A DNA stretch of 64,000 bases from Maricaulis sp034670125 (GTDB lineage Bacteria > Pseudomonadota > Alphaproteobacteria > Caulobacterales > Maricaulaceae): the NCBI RefSeq assembly GCF_034670125.1, contig NZ_JAXMOC010000003.1:372001-436000 (forward strand), read 5' to 3'. The translations under genes were made by a program, and so were the position numbers. Positions 15,481 to 24,467 of the stretch are shown in pieces. The notes beneath the pieces were generated by a model. The model was not told where the DNA came from. It did not search any database and worked only from the letters and a program-made list of their open reading frames with translations. How positions within the stretch are numbered: position 1 is the stretch's first letter; each line of letters starts with the position of its first letter.

Positions 15481-16098
15481 TCAGGCTTCGCCGGTCAGTG
15501 CCGCAAACGCCCGCACAGCCGCTGCCGGACCGTCGGCATGTTGCCAGACGCCGCCACAAACCGCCAGAAAATCGGCGCCCGCTGCGACCAGCGGTGCGGC
15601 ATTGTCCGGCGTGATGCCGCCAATGGCGACGCAGGGCAGCTCGAACAATTCCACCCACCAGGTCAGCAGGTCGGTCGTGGCGACATGTTCGGTCGGCTTG
15701 GTCTGGGTCGGATGGAAGGCCCCGAAGGCGACATAATCCGCCCCGGCCTCACCGGCGACCATGGCGAGGTGACGGCTGGCATGGCAGGTCACACCAATGG
15801 TGCGGTCCTTGCCCATGATCGCGCGGGCCTCCTTCACGCGACCGTCGGACTGGCCGATATGGACGCCGTCACAGCCCAGCCGGTCGGCCAGCTGGGGACT
15901 GTCATTGAGGATGGCCGCCACACCGCGCGACTGGGCCGCCTTGATCAGGGTCGGCGCCAGCTCCATCAGCTCGGCCTCGGAATGATCCTTCAGGCGGATC
16001 TGCAGGGCCGAGACCGGGCCGGCATCGAGTGCGCTTTCCAGCGTCGCCAGGAAGTCGACATCAATGCGGGGCGGAGTGATCAGGTAAAGCTGGCTCAT
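15481..16098 (-). CDS. thiE: Thiamine phosphate synthase
   Basis: 205 residues from ATG 16098 (MSQLYLITPPRID); the upstream open extension is not conserved-looking. TIM-barrel motifs: SALQIRLKDHSEAE, AILNDSPQLADRLGCDGVHI, GQSDG, GVTCHASRH, DYVAFGAFHPTQTK and VAIGGITPDNA. It joins hydroxymethylpyrimidine diphosphate and thiazole phosphate to thiamine phosphate. The TenI branch lacks catalytic residues, and the retained diphosphate-binding elements favour genuine ThiE. No other thi genes lie here, and no TPP riboswitch is visible in the 181-bp upstream gap. Confidence 0.85.
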   Translation of the reverse strand: MSQLYLITPPRIDVDFLATLESALDAGPVSALQIRLKDHSEAELMELAPTLIKAAQSRGVAAILNDSPQLADRLGCDGVHIGQSDGRVKEARAIMGKDRTIGVTCHASRHLAMVAGEAGADYVAFGAFHPTQTKPTEHVATTDLLTWWVELFELPCVAIGGITPDNAAPLVAAGADFLAVCGGVWQHADGPAAAVRAFAALTGEA

Positions 16099-16126
16099 GC
16101 GCCGTCTTTTGGCAGGACTGGCCATT

Positions 16127-16152
16127 TCACACAATGCCACTCACACAATGCC
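16127..16152. repeat. Tandem 12-bp direct repeat in a divergent promoter region
   Basis: TCACACAATGCC occurs at 16127-16138 and again at 16141-16152, a 14-bp period, between thiE (minus) and the exported protein gene at 16280 (plus). It could be a protein-binding site or a simple duplication. Confidence 0.6.
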
Positions 16153-16279
16153 GCGGCGTCGCTGGAAGATGAACATCACCCATTCGGGTCATTCATCTTC
16201 CTTTCATCCAGTTTATACAAATGTGTCGCGCAACACGGGACGGCCTGCTGCCTTCGCGTTTCAAACAGGGGAATTTTAC

Positions 16280-16744
16280 ATGTCTTTCAAAACCATTCTT
16301 GCCGCCGGCATTGCTGCCGCTTCCTTCGCCGGCCTGGCCGCTGCCCAGGACTGGTCGCTTCAGCCGACCTTCGGCACCGTCAACCTGAACTCGGGCTTCA
16401 CGCCGGATCCGTACACCGTCGCCATCACCGCCGGCGGCACCATCGAAGCGTCCAACCTGTCCTCGTCCTGCCGCGGCATGATTGCCAACGCACCGGACTT
16501 CCGCCTGAATTTCGCAGCCGGTTCGCTGCCGCTTTACATCAGCGCCTATTCCGACGCCGACACGACCCTCGTGGTCAACGGCCCGGACGGGTCCTGGTAC
16601 TGCAATGACGACACCAATGGTCTCGACCCGGCCCTGGCCTGGGGAAGCCCGGATTCCGGCCAGTACGACATCTGGATCGGCACCTACGGCACCAACAGCG
16701 ACCTGGCCTCCTCGACGCTGCACATCTCCGAGCTGCACGACTAA
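16280..16744 (+). CDS. Small exported protein with one PPC-like beta-sandwich domain
   Basis: 154 residues from ATG 16280 behind AGGGG. A clear signal peptide (FKTILAAGIAAASFAGLAAA, cleavage before QDW) leads to one all-beta domain of about 130 residues. Its core reads YSDADTTLVVNGPDGSWYCN, then DDTNGLDPALAWGSPDSGQ and YDIWIGTYG, the pattern of bacterial pre-peptidase C-terminal (PPC) domains that usually sit at the end of secreted proteases. Here no enzyme is attached. The domain is repeated twice in the next gene, so the two are paralogues. Expected location is periplasm or outside. A strong terminator follows. Confidence 0.78.
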   Translation: MSFKTILAAGIAAASFAGLAAAQDWSLQPTFGTVNLNSGFTPDPYTVAITAGGTIEASNLSSSCRGMIANAPDFRLNFAAGSLPLYISAYSDADTTLVVNGPDGSWYCNDDTNGLDPALAWGSPDSGQYDIWIGTYGTNSDLASSTLHISELHD

Positions 16745-16770
16745 GCTCCGGCGATAGCACCAAACGACGA

Positions 16771-16801
16771 ACCCCCGGCCAGATGGCCGGGGGTTTTTTT
16801 G
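16771..16801 (+). terminator. Strong rho-independent terminator
   Basis: Stem CCCCCGGCC / GGCCGGGGG with a 4-base loop, followed by seven or more T residues (16794-16800). It ends the 16280-16744 transcript. Confidence 0.92.
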
Positions 16802-16905
16802 TTCAGGACCTCGGCGGATGACAATGCTAGCCTGCCCGGGGAACGGCCTGCGTTCGCACCGATCAATCCTGATTGTGCGAGCAGCGGCCAGCCAGGGGGA
16901 TACTC

Positions 16906-17790
16906 ATGCACAGACAGACAATCATGGCAGCCTCACTGAGCGTGATGGCGCTGGTTGCGCTCGCCGGTAACGCAAGTGCTCAAACGGCCAATGACGATCC
17001 GACCTCGGGAGTACTCAGCCTGGATCCGGCTCAGGGATCACAACGTTTCGACATGTCGATCACGGCCGGCGGGGACATTGAAGCCGATGATCTGGGGCGG
17101 GACTGTGCCGGGGATATCTCCGATGCTCCCAGCTTGCGACTACGCTATGGATCGGGCGGCGATACGCTGCGGATCATCGCCACTTCCAATACCGACACAT
17201 CACTGGTCATCCAGACGCCTGCAGGCGATTGGCTGTGCAATGACGACGCCATGGGCGGGCTGGACCCGATCATCAGCCTGAGCTCACCGGCTGCGGGCGA
17301 CTACGCCATCTGGGTGGGACGCGTGTCGTCTTTCTGGGGGAGCGGCGACGCGGAGCCGGTTGAATTGACCCTTCTGGACATCGACGGCGACGCGGCCACA
17401 CCCAGATATCTGCCAACGCCTGGCACACTCGAACTCTCGCCGGGCTTCCAGCCCTCCGAAATCGGGGTTCACGTGCATGCCAATGGTGCCGTTCGCCCAC
17501 GCGCCTGGGACAATCGCTGCGGAGCCGCCGCAAGTGAAACATCCGCGCTAAACCTGAGCTATGACGGGACCGGTGCCGGCCTGGATATCCGGGCAGAGGC
17601 GCAGGAGGATGTCACCCTCCTCGTTCGATCGCCGGATGGCAGTTTCGCGTGCAATGACGAGCTGGAATCCGTCGACTTTGTCAGCATCCCAAACGCTGGG
17701 GCCGGCCAGTATGTCATCTGGGTAGGCCCCCAGACCGATGAGGCCCGCCGGTCACTGGTCCCCGTCCGACTGATCCTGTCTGAATTCTAG
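16906..17790 (+). CDS. Exported protein with two PPC-like beta-sandwich domains
   Basis: 294 residues from ATG 16906, preceded by AGGGGGA; the frame is open a little further but lacks a site. Signal peptide IMAASLSVMALVALAGNASA. Two homologous domains follow (about 25-160 and 170-290), each with the signature of the previous gene: DTSLVIQTPAGDWLCNDDAM...GDYAIWVG and DVTLLVRSPDGSFACNDELE...GQYVIWVG. Each domain has a conserved cysteine pair (one near DC/RC early, one in the CNDD motif), suggesting a disulfide. A calcium-binding or adhesive role is possible because PPC domains often bind Ca2+, but this is inference. Confidence 0.78.
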   Translation: MHRQTIMAASLSVMALVALAGNASAQTANDDPTSGVLSLDPAQGSQRFDMSITAGGDIEADDLGRDCAGDISDAPSLRLRYGSGGDTLRIIATSNTDTSLVIQTPAGDWLCNDDAMGGLDPIISLSSPAAGDYAIWVGRVSSFWGSGDAEPVELTLLDIDGDAATPRYLPTPGTLELSPGFQPSEIGVHVHANGAVRPRAWDNRCGAAASETSALNLSYDGTGAGLDIRAEAQEDVTLLVRSPDGSFACNDELESVDFVSIPNAGAGQYVIWVGPQTDEARRSLVPVRLILSEF

Positions 17791-17845
17791 CCGGCGACGA
17801 CCGCCGCGCTGCCGGTCGCGCCATGTGCCAGGCGCGAAGGTGTGA

Positions 17846-17887
17846 AGAAAAAGCCCCGGATCGCGCACCGCCATCCGGGGCTTTCCT
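17846..17887. terminator. Bidirectional terminator between convergent genes
   Basis: Stem AGCCCCGGAT / ATCCGGGGCT (17852-17861, 17873-17882) with an A-tract before it and T residues after it, so it can serve both the PPC-like gene (plus) and the aldolase gene (minus, where the T-run is better). Confidence 0.88.
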
Positions 17888-17907
17888 TCGAATAGGAGGG
17901 GGCCGGC

Positions 17908-18945
17908 TTAAGCCGTCTCTTTTTCCATCGCCGGCGTGTACTCACCCAGCGAGGCCAGGCCGTTCATGCGGGCGCGGTGGTTGAAGGCGGCTTGGGCGGC
18001 GTCATAGTTCGATGCCTTGCCGGCCCAGGCTTTCAGCGGGGCGGCCTGCAGGGCGCGACCATAGGAGAAGGTCATCGGCCAAGGCAGGTCATAGGCCTCA
18101 TTCATGATCGACAGGTGCTCGGTGGCTTCCTCGTCGGACTGGCCGCCGGACAGGAAGGCAATGCCGGGCACAGCTGCCGGCACGCAATTGGCCAGGCACT
18201 GGACGGTCATGTCGGCGACTTCCTCGCGGGTCGCGCGATCGTCGTTCTTGGTGCCGGAGATGACCATGTTCGGCTTCAGGATCGTGCCTTCCAGCACGAC
18301 GCCCTGGTCGAACAGCTCGCGATAGAGGGTCTTCAGGGCGAACTCGGTGACTTCATAGCAGCGCTCGATCGAGTGATCGCCGTCCATGATGACTTCCGGC
18401 TCGACGATCGGAACGATATTGGCTTCCTGGCACAGCGCCGCATAGCGGGCCAGGGCATGCATGTTGGTGTTGATGCAATACTGGCTCGGCACGCTTTCAT
18501 CGCTGCCACCACCGATATTGACCACGGCGCGCCATTTGGCGAAGCGGGCACCCAGCTCGTAATAGTCGGCGAGGCGGTCGCGCAGGCCGTCGAGACCTTC
18601 GGTGATCATTTCGCCTTCGGCACCGGCCAGCGGCTTGGCGCCCATGTCGACCTTGATGCCCGGGATCGAGCCGGCATCGGTGATCAGCTTGGTCAGCGCG
18701 GTACCGTCCTTGGCGCTCTGGCGGATGGTCTCGTCATAGAGGATGACGCCGGAGACGTGCTCTTTCATCGCGGTTTCGGTGCGGAACAGCATCTCGCGCC
18801 AGTCGCGGCGATTGTCCGGCGTGTTGTCCAGGCCGATCGAGGCAAAGCGCTTGCCGATCGTTCCGGTCGACTCGTCTGCCGCCAGAATACCCTTGCCCGG
18901 GGCCACCATGGCGCAGGCGATTTCGTTGAGTTGATCGAGATCCAT
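17908..18945 (-). CDS. Fructose-bisphosphate aldolase, class I
   Basis: 345 residues of the metal-independent, Schiff-base aldolase family resembling animal and plant enzymes. Motifs: APGKGILAADESTGTIGKRF near the N-terminus, WRAVVNIG, IVPIVEPEVIMDGDHS, and the Schiff-base lysine region VLEGTILKPNMVISG, then AFLSGGQSDEEATEHL. It cleaves fructose-1,6-bisphosphate to dihydroxyacetone phosphate and glyceraldehyde 3-phosphate, or runs in reverse in gluconeogenesis. It follows gap and pgk on the same strand, with a 176-bp gap that may hold its own promoter. Confidence 0.95.
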   Translation of the reverse strand: MDLDQLNEIACAMVAPGKGILAADESTGTIGKRFASIGLDNTPDNRRDWREMLFRTETAMKEHVSGVILYDETIRQSAKDGTALTKLITDAGSIPGIKVDMGAKPLAGAEGEMITEGLDGLRDRLADYYELGARFAKWRAVVNIGGGSDESVPSQYCINTNMHALARYAALCQEANIVPIVEPEVIMDGDHSIERCYEVTEFALKTLYRELFDQGVVLEGTILKPNMVISGTKNDDRATREEVADMTVQCLANCVPAAVPGIAFLSGGQSDEEATEHLSIMNEAYDLPWPMTFSYGRALQAAPLKAWAGKASNYDAAQAAFNHRARMNGLASLGEYTPAMEKETA

Positions 18946-19121
18946 CAGGATACCCCCAGCTGTTCAAGCATGTTGAGACAGGCGCCCGCCTGCCCGTTCC
19001 GACTGTCGCCCTTTTAACGCGGGGCGACGCAAATTCCCACCGCTTCCGCGCAATTCCTGCGCGGTTTTCCGGGACTTATGTTACCGATACCAGCCAGCCC
19101 GTGGCGAGTCATCCCGCCGGG

Positions 19122-20333
19122 TCAAGCGACCAGTTCCGGAGTGCCCATGACCGCCGCCACGCCGGGCAGGGTCTTGCCCTCCATCCATTCCAGGAAAGCG
19201 CCGCCGGCCGTCGAGATGAAGGTGAAATCGTCTGCCACGCCGGCCTGGTTGAGCGCCGCGACCGTGTCGCCGCCGCCAGCGACCGCGATCAGCTTGCCCC
19301 CAACCGCCGCGCGGGCGGCGTGGCGGGCCGCTTCGACCGTCGCCGTGTCAAACGGCGGCGTCTCGAAGGCGCCCAGCGGACCATTCCAGATCAGCGTCGC
19401 CGACGTGTCGATCGCCTGGCCGAGCGCGACCACCGTCGCCGGACCACAATCGAGGATCATTTCATTGTCCTGGACGTCGGTCACCGCGGCGAGGCGGGTT
19501 TCCGGATTGGGCTTGAACTCTTTGGCCAGCACCACATCGCTCGGCAGCATCAGCTTGCAGCCGCTTTCTTCCGCCGCCGCGAGTATGGCCCGCGCCGTAT
19601 CGACCAGATCCCTTTCGCACAAGCTCGCCCCGACATTGACGCCCCGGGCGTGCAGCAGGGTGTTGGCCATGCCACCACCGACGAAGAGCGTGTCGACCTT
19701 GGTCACCAGGTTCTGCAGGAGGTCGATCTTGGTCGAGACCTTGGCCCCGCCCACCAGGGCGATGAGCGGACGCTTGGGGCTTTCCAGCGCCGCGACCAGA
19801 TGGTCGATCTCGCGCTGCAGGGCCAGACCGGCATAGGCGGGCAGATGGTGCGTCACGCCTTCCGTCGAGGCATGAGCCCGGTGCGCGGCGGAGAAGGCAT
19901 CGTTGACGTAGAGATCGCCGAGCGCGGCCAGCGCCTTGGCAAAGCCGGCCTCATTCTTCTCTTCGCCAGCCTCGAAACGCGTGTTCTGCAACAGCAGCAC
20001 GTCGCCATCGGCCATCCCGGCCACGGCAGCGGCGGCATCGTCACCCGCGACATCATCCACGAAGCTGAGCTCGACACCCATCAGATCGGCCAGGGGCTGG
20101 CAGACCGGCTCCAGCGACATCGTATCGACGCGCTGCCCCTTGGGACGGCCGAAATGGGCCATCAGGATCACCTTCGCGCCGCGCTCGACGAGATGGTCGA
20201 TGGTCGGCAGGGCCGATTCCAGACGCGTCGCATCGCTGACCTGCCCGTCTTTCATCGGCACATTGAAATCAACGCGGACAAGCACGCGCTTGCCGGCGAC
20301 ATCGGCATCCTGGATGCGGCGGATCGTGGTCAT
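19122..20333 (-). CDS. pgk: Phosphoglycerate kinase
   Basis: 403 residues, normal length. N-terminal substrate domain has KRVLVRVDFNVPMKDGQVSD and the 3-phosphoglycerate-binding AHFGRPKG. The C-terminal nucleotide domain has LVGGAKVSTKIDLL, IWNGPLGAFE and VAGGGDTVAAL, then TFISTAGGAFLEWMEGK. It transfers phosphate from 1,3-bisphosphoglycerate to ADP in glycolysis. It lies 24 bp downstream of gap, so the two are cotranscribed. A very long antisense open frame over gap and pgk is a codon-composition artefact. Confidence 0.97.
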   Translation of the reverse strand: MTTIRRIQDADVAGKRVLVRVDFNVPMKDGQVSDATRLESALPTIDHLVERGAKVILMAHFGRPKGQRVDTMSLEPVCQPLADLMGVELSFVDDVAGDDAAAAVAGMADGDVLLLQNTRFEAGEEKNEAGFAKALAALGDLYVNDAFSAAHRAHASTEGVTHHLPAYAGLALQREIDHLVAALESPKRPLIALVGGAKVSTKIDLLQNLVTKVDTLFVGGGMANTLLHARGVNVGASLCERDLVDTARAILAAAEESGCKLMLPSDVVLAKEFKPNPETRLAAVTDVQDNEMILDCGPATVVALGQAIDTSATLIWNGPLGAFETPPFDTATVEAARHAARAAVGGKLIAVAGGGDTVAALNQAGVADDFTFISTAGGAFLEWMEGKTLPGVAAVMGTPELVA

Positions 20334-20357
20334 GACGAAGCTCTTTCGCGGCGAGAC

Positions 20358-21368
20358 TTAAAGGAATTTGCCCATGGCGACGGTGGTGTCGATCATCCGG
20401 CAGGCAAAGCCCCACTCATTGTCATACCAGGTCATGACGCGGGCCAGCCGCTTGTCGATGACGTTGATCTTGTCGATGGCGACGATCGAAGACCGGCTGT
20501 CGTGATTATAGTCGATCGACACCAGCGGGATGCTGTCATAACCGAGCACACCCTTCATCGGACCGTCGGCGGCCGCCTTGACGGCAGCGGCGAGTTCCTC
20601 GGCGGAGGTGTCACGGCCCGGTGTGAAGACCAGATCGATCAGCGAGACATTCGGCGTCGGAACGCGCACGGCAGCACCGTCGAGCTTGCCGACCAGTTCG
20701 GGCAGGACCAGGCCGACGGCCTTGGCGGCACCGGTCGAGGTCGGAACCATCGACATGCCGGCAGCACGGGCGCGGTGCAGGTCCTTGTGATTGCGGTCCA
20801 GCGTCGGTTGGTCGCCGGTATAGGCATGGATGGTGGTCATGTGACCGCGCTCGATGCCGACCGCGTCATTGAGCACCTTGGCGACGGGCGCCAGGCCATT
20901 GGTCGTGCACGAGGCATTGGAGACAATGATGTCTTCGGCGGTCAGCTGGTCGTGATTGACGCCATAGACGATGGTCTTGTCGGCATTCTTGGCCGGAGCC
21001 GAGCAGAGGACGCGTTTGGCACCGGACTCGATATGGGCCATCGAACCCTCTTTCGAGTTGAACTTGCCGGTGCACTCGAGGACGATATCGATGCCCATCT
21101 CTTTCCAGGGCAGCTTGCTCGGGTCGCGGTTGGAAACCTTCTGTATCTTGCCAAAGCCGGCATCGATCCAGTCATCACCGACCTTGATCTCGCCGGGATA
21201 ACGACCGTGCACACTGTCATAGGTCAGGAGGTGGGCGTTGGTTTCGGGCGTGGAACTGTCGTTGATCGCCACGATCTCGACCTCGTCCCAGCGCTTGTTC
21301 TCGAGAACCGCGCGCAACGCCAGACGGCCGATACGACCAAAACCGGTAATCGCAACCCGAAGGGCCAT
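20358..21368 (-). CDS. gap: Glyceraldehyde-3-phosphate dehydrogenase, type I
   Basis: 336 residues using ATG 21368, because AGGAGA (complement of 21376-21381) is eight bases from this codon but only two from the ATG at 21374. NAD-binding ITGFGRIGRLALRAV starts the protein; the catalytic cysteine is in SNASCTTNGLAPV (Cys154), with later SSDFV-equivalent NHDSRSSIVAID and WYDNEWGFACRM. It oxidises glyceraldehyde 3-phosphate to 1,3-bisphosphoglycerate. First gene of the gap-pgk-(fba) cluster, a standard alphaproteobacterial arrangement. It is divergent from sqdB across a 0.38-kb gap. Confidence 0.97.
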   Translation of the reverse strand: MALRVAITGFGRIGRLALRAVLENKRWDEVEIVAINDSSTPETNAHLLTYDSVHGRYPGEIKVGDDWIDAGFGKIQKVSNRDPSKLPWKEMGIDIVLECTGKFNSKEGSMAHIESGAKRVLCSAPAKNADKTIVYGVNHDQLTAEDIIVSNASCTTNGLAPVAKVLNDAVGIERGHMTTIHAYTGDQPTLDRNHKDLHRARAAGMSMVPTSTGAAKAVGLVLPELVGKLDGAAVRVPTPNVSLIDLVFTPGRDTSAEELAAAVKAAADGPMKGVLGYDSIPLVSIDYNHDSRSSIVAIDKINVIDKRLARVMTWYDNEWGFACRMIDTTVAMGKFL

Positions 21369-21752
21369 ACTCATCTCTCCTGATCAGCTCGACCGGACCC
21401 TGTGCGTCCGGCAGAAGTTGGCGCGGATTTAGCGACCTTTGACGCCCTAGTCCACCAATGCTGTGCGGGAATCCGCCGGAGACGGAATTTTTCCCATTTC
21501 AGGGCGCGCCAGTCGTTTTACCCGGAACCGCGCGCATTCCCGCAATTTTGGTGCCGGTGACGGGAATTTCCTGCATCAATCTCCAATGATACCGCTATCG
21601 GCTGCACCAACGCCTTCCCGCAGCACGGCGCGCCGGTCGGGGCCCGTCGCCCTTCGCGGCAGCAGCGTCCGCAGCAGGCCACCCCTTGCCATGCCCGCGC
21701 GCCACTGCGAGAACAAAATGTCTAGGGATTTAACGTCAAGGGCAGACGTCGC
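21369..21752. other. Long divergent intergenic region between gap and sqdB
   Basis: 384 bp that must contain promoters for both genes. GC-rich, with CGGGAAT/GGAATTT-like words recurring (around 21469, 21484 and 21560), but no gene, terminator or recognised riboswitch. The recurring words could be operator half-sites; this is weak. Confidence 0.4.
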
Positions 21753-22961
21753 ATGAAAGTAATCGTTCTGGGCGGAGACGGCTTCTGTGGATGGCCGACC
21801 GCACTTCACCTCTCCAATCTCGGCCACGACGTCGTCATCGTCGACAACCTGTCGCGCCGCAAGATCGATATCGAGCTCGAGGTCGAGAGCCTGACCCCGA
21901 TCCGGCCGATGTCGGAGCGCCTGGCCGCGTGGAAAGAGGTGTCGGGCCGCGACATCGCCTTCGTCAACATGAATATCGGCAAGGACTATCAGGAACTGGT
22001 CGACCTGATCGAAGCCGAGCAGCCTGACACGATCGTCCATTTCGCCGAACAGCGCGCCGCGCCCTATTCGATGAAATCAGCCCGCCACAAGCGCTACACG
22101 GTCGACAATAATCTCAACGCCACCAATGACGTGCTCGCCGCCATCGTCGACAGCGGTCGCGACATCCACCTCGTTCATCTCGGGACGATGGGCGTCTATG
22201 GCTATGGCACCGCCGGGATGAAGATCCCCGAGGGCTATCTGAAGGTGAAGATCGAAACCGATGAGGGCCTGAAAGACCAGGAAATCCTCTACCCGGCCAA
22301 TCCGGGCTCGATCTATCACATGACCAAGACCCAGGATCAGCTCTTCTTCCATTTCTACAACAAGAACGACAAGGTGAAGATCACCGATCTCCACCAGGGC
22401 ATTGTCTGGGGCACCCAGACCGAAGAGACCAGACGCGATGAGCGCCTGATCAACCGCTTCGATTATGACGGCGATTACGGCACGGTGCTGAACCGCTTCC
22501 TGATGCAGGCCGCCGTCAACTATCCGATGACCGTGCACGGGACGGGCGGCCAGACACGGGCCTTCATCCATATCCAGGACACGGTGCGCTGCATCCAGCT
22601 GGCGGTCGAAAATCCGCCCAAGCCGGGCGACAAGGTCCACATCCTCAACCAGATGACCGAGACCCACCGGGTCCGCGATCTGGCCCGGATGATCTGCGAC
22701 CTGGCCGGCGCCGAGATGCAGCTGGTCCCTAATCCGCGCAATGAGGCCGACGAGAACGACCTGCATGTCGAGAACAACACATTCCTCCAGCTCGGCCTCC
22801 AGCCGACCACCCTGGCCGACGGCCTGATGGAAGAAGTCACCGACATTGCCCGCAAATATGCGGACCGCTGCGACAACTCGAAAATCCCGTGCATCTCCTA
22901 CTGGGGCAAGGGCCGGGAAGATGCGGCGGCAGCACCGGCGGAGACCACAGCGGCTGAGTAG
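21753..22961 (+). CDS. sqdB: UDP-sulfoquinovose synthase (sulfolipid biosynthesis)
   Basis: 402 residues, the length of SqdB/SQD1. Extended short-chain dehydrogenase with the nucleotide loop LGGDGFCGWPTALHLS, the SqdB-specific NLSRRKIDIELEVESLTPI, FAEQRAAPYSMKS, and catalytic Tyr188/Lys192 in SIYHMTKTQDQLFF. Then comes WGTQTEETRRDERLINRFDY, unique to this family. The enzyme converts UDP-glucose plus sulfite to UDP-sulfoquinovose, the head-group donor of the anionic sulfolipid SQDG. No glycosyltransferase (sqdD/sqdX) is adjacent, so the second step is encoded elsewhere or the sugar has another use. Terminator follows. Confidence 0.95.
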   Translation: MKVIVLGGDGFCGWPTALHLSNLGHDVVIVDNLSRRKIDIELEVESLTPIRPMSERLAAWKEVSGRDIAFVNMNIGKDYQELVDLIEAEQPDTIVHFAEQRAAPYSMKSARHKRYTVDNNLNATNDVLAAIVDSGRDIHLVHLGTMGVYGYGTAGMKIPEGYLKVKIETDEGLKDQEILYPANPGSIYHMTKTQDQLFFHFYNKNDKVKITDLHQGIVWGTQTEETRRDERLINRFDYDGDYGTVLNRFLMQAAVNYPMTVHGTGGQTRAFIHIQDTVRCIQLAVENPPKPGDKVHILNQMTETHRVRDLARMICDLAGAEMQLVPNPRNEADENDLHVENNTFLQLGLQPTTLADGLMEEVTDIARKYADRCDNSKIPCISYWGKGREDAAAAPAETTAAE

Positions 22962-22984
22962 TTTCCACTCGCCATTCGCACACA

Positions 22985-23013
22985 AAGGGCGCCCGCTGAG
23001 GCGCCCTTTTTTG
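22985..23013 (+). terminator. Rho-independent terminator after sqdB
   Basis: Stem AAGGGCGC / GCGCCCTT with an 8-base loop, then a run of T residues (23007-23012). Confidence 0.9.
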
Positions 23014-23087
23014 TGCTTCTTGCCGGAAGCGCGACGGAAATGCCGGCGCCGCCCGTATAATAACGGGAATGGCAGGGGAGTTTCGCG

Positions 23088-24458
23088 ATGAGTCGACTGG
23101 ATACCGCCATAGCCCTCACCCGCTTCGGCGTGGGCGCCAGACCCGGCGAGATGGACCGGATCGGATCCGCCGGCCGGGACTGGTTGCGTGAGCAGATTGG
23201 TCAGGTGGAAACGCCGCAAGGGCGCGACTTGCGGACGTCCCGCGAAGCGATCCTTTACTTCCGCGAAGAATACCAGCCACGCCTTGCCGCGCTGCAGGAT
23301 GGCACAACCGAGGACCCGGAACGGGCCCGCACCGAGCTCGGTCGCCTGCTCCGCTCAGGTTCGGCCGCCGCCATTCTGGCCCGCACCCAGCTGGCCCTGA
23401 CGACCGAGGCCGGATTCGTCGAGCGGTGGGTCCGTTTCTGGTCCAATCATTTCAGCGTCTCGATGACCTCGCCGCCGATGGCCCTGCTCGCACCGACGCT
23501 GGAGATGGAGGCCATCCGGCCGCACGCCTTCGGCCGCTTCGAGGACCTCCTGCTCGCGGCCGAACTGCACCCGGCCATGCTCTTCTATCTCGACAATGCC
23601 AGCTCGGTGGGTCCAACCTCGCGTGCCGGCCGACGACGGGGTCGCGGCCTCAATGAAAACCTCGCGCGTGAGACCCTGGAGCTGCACACGCTCGGCGTCG
23701 ATGGCGGCTACAGCCAGGACGACATTGTCGCGTTGGCACGTCTTCTGACTGGCTGGACCATCGGCAATGAGCGCCTGCGCCATCGCAGCAACCAGATCGG
23801 CCGGACCGTATTTGACGAACGCATCCATGAGCCCGGTGCGCAGACATTGCTCGGCGAGCGCATTTCAGGCGCGGCCGAAGACAAGGCCCCGACGGCCCTG
23901 CGGCAACTGGCCCGACACCCCAGCACTGCACAGTTTGTGGCCACCAAGCTCGCCCGGCACTTCATTGCCGATCATCCGGACGCCGCTGACATCGCCCATA
24001 TCGCCCAGGCATTTATCGACAGCGACGGTGACCTGGCTCAGGTCGCCAACGCCGTGATCACAGCGCCCGGCGCCTTCCAGCCGGACCCGCAAAAGTTCAA
24101 GACGCCGGAGGAATACCTGGTCTCGACGGTGCGCGCGCTCAATCTGCCCCGACTCCAGATGCGGGCCCTCCGGGCATCACTTGCCGCCCTCGGCCAGGTG
24201 CCGTTCCGGGCCCCTTCACCGGCCGGTTGGCCGGATACCGAGGCGGAATGGGGCGGGCCGGACGCCCTCATGAAACGTCTCGACTTTGCCAATGAGCTGG
24301 CCCGGCGGGTCGGCGCCAGTGCGCGGCCGCGCGAACGCGCCCCGGAAATCCTCGGCCCGCGGCTCGAGGGTGCCACCGCCCTCGCCATCGCCCGGTCGGA
24401 GTCGGCCGAACAGGGTCTGACCCTGTTGCTCATGTCGCCCGAATTCCTGCGCCGCTAG
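23088..24458 (+). CDS. DUF1800 family protein
   Basis: 456 residues from ATG 23088 (GGGGAG seven bases upstream). The family pattern is clear: LTRFGVGARPGEMDRI at the N-terminus, FVERWVRFWSNHFSVS, HPAMLFYLDNASSVGP, the conserved NENLARETLELHTLGVDGGY with YSQDDIVALARLLTGWT, and LARHFIADHPDAADIA. DUF1800 proteins are almost always paired with a DUF1501 protein, as here (next gene nine bases downstream), and may act in the envelope; biochemical function is unknown. No strong signal peptide is evident at the chosen start. Confidence 0.9.
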   Translation: MSRLDTAIALTRFGVGARPGEMDRIGSAGRDWLREQIGQVETPQGRDLRTSREAILYFREEYQPRLAALQDGTTEDPERARTELGRLLRSGSAAAILARTQLALTTEAGFVERWVRFWSNHFSVSMTSPPMALLAPTLEMEAIRPHAFGRFEDLLLAAELHPAMLFYLDNASSVGPTSRAGRRRGRGLNENLARETLELHTLGVDGGYSQDDIVALARLLTGWTIGNERLRHRSNQIGRTVFDERIHEPGAQTLLGERISGAAEDKAPTALRQLARHPSTAQFVATKLARHFIADHPDAADIAHIAQAFIDSDGDLAQVANAVITAPGAFQPDPQKFKTPEEYLVSTVRALNLPRLQMRALRASLAALGQVPFRAPSPAGWPDTEAEWGGPDALMKRLDFANELARRVGASARPRERAPEILGPRLEGATALAIARSESAEQGLTLLLMSPEFLRR

Positions 24459-24467
24459 GAGATCACC

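Noticed and set aside
16099..16279. TPP riboswitch in front of thiE
   Set aside because: The conserved CUGAGA and related elements are not present in the region upstream of thiE.
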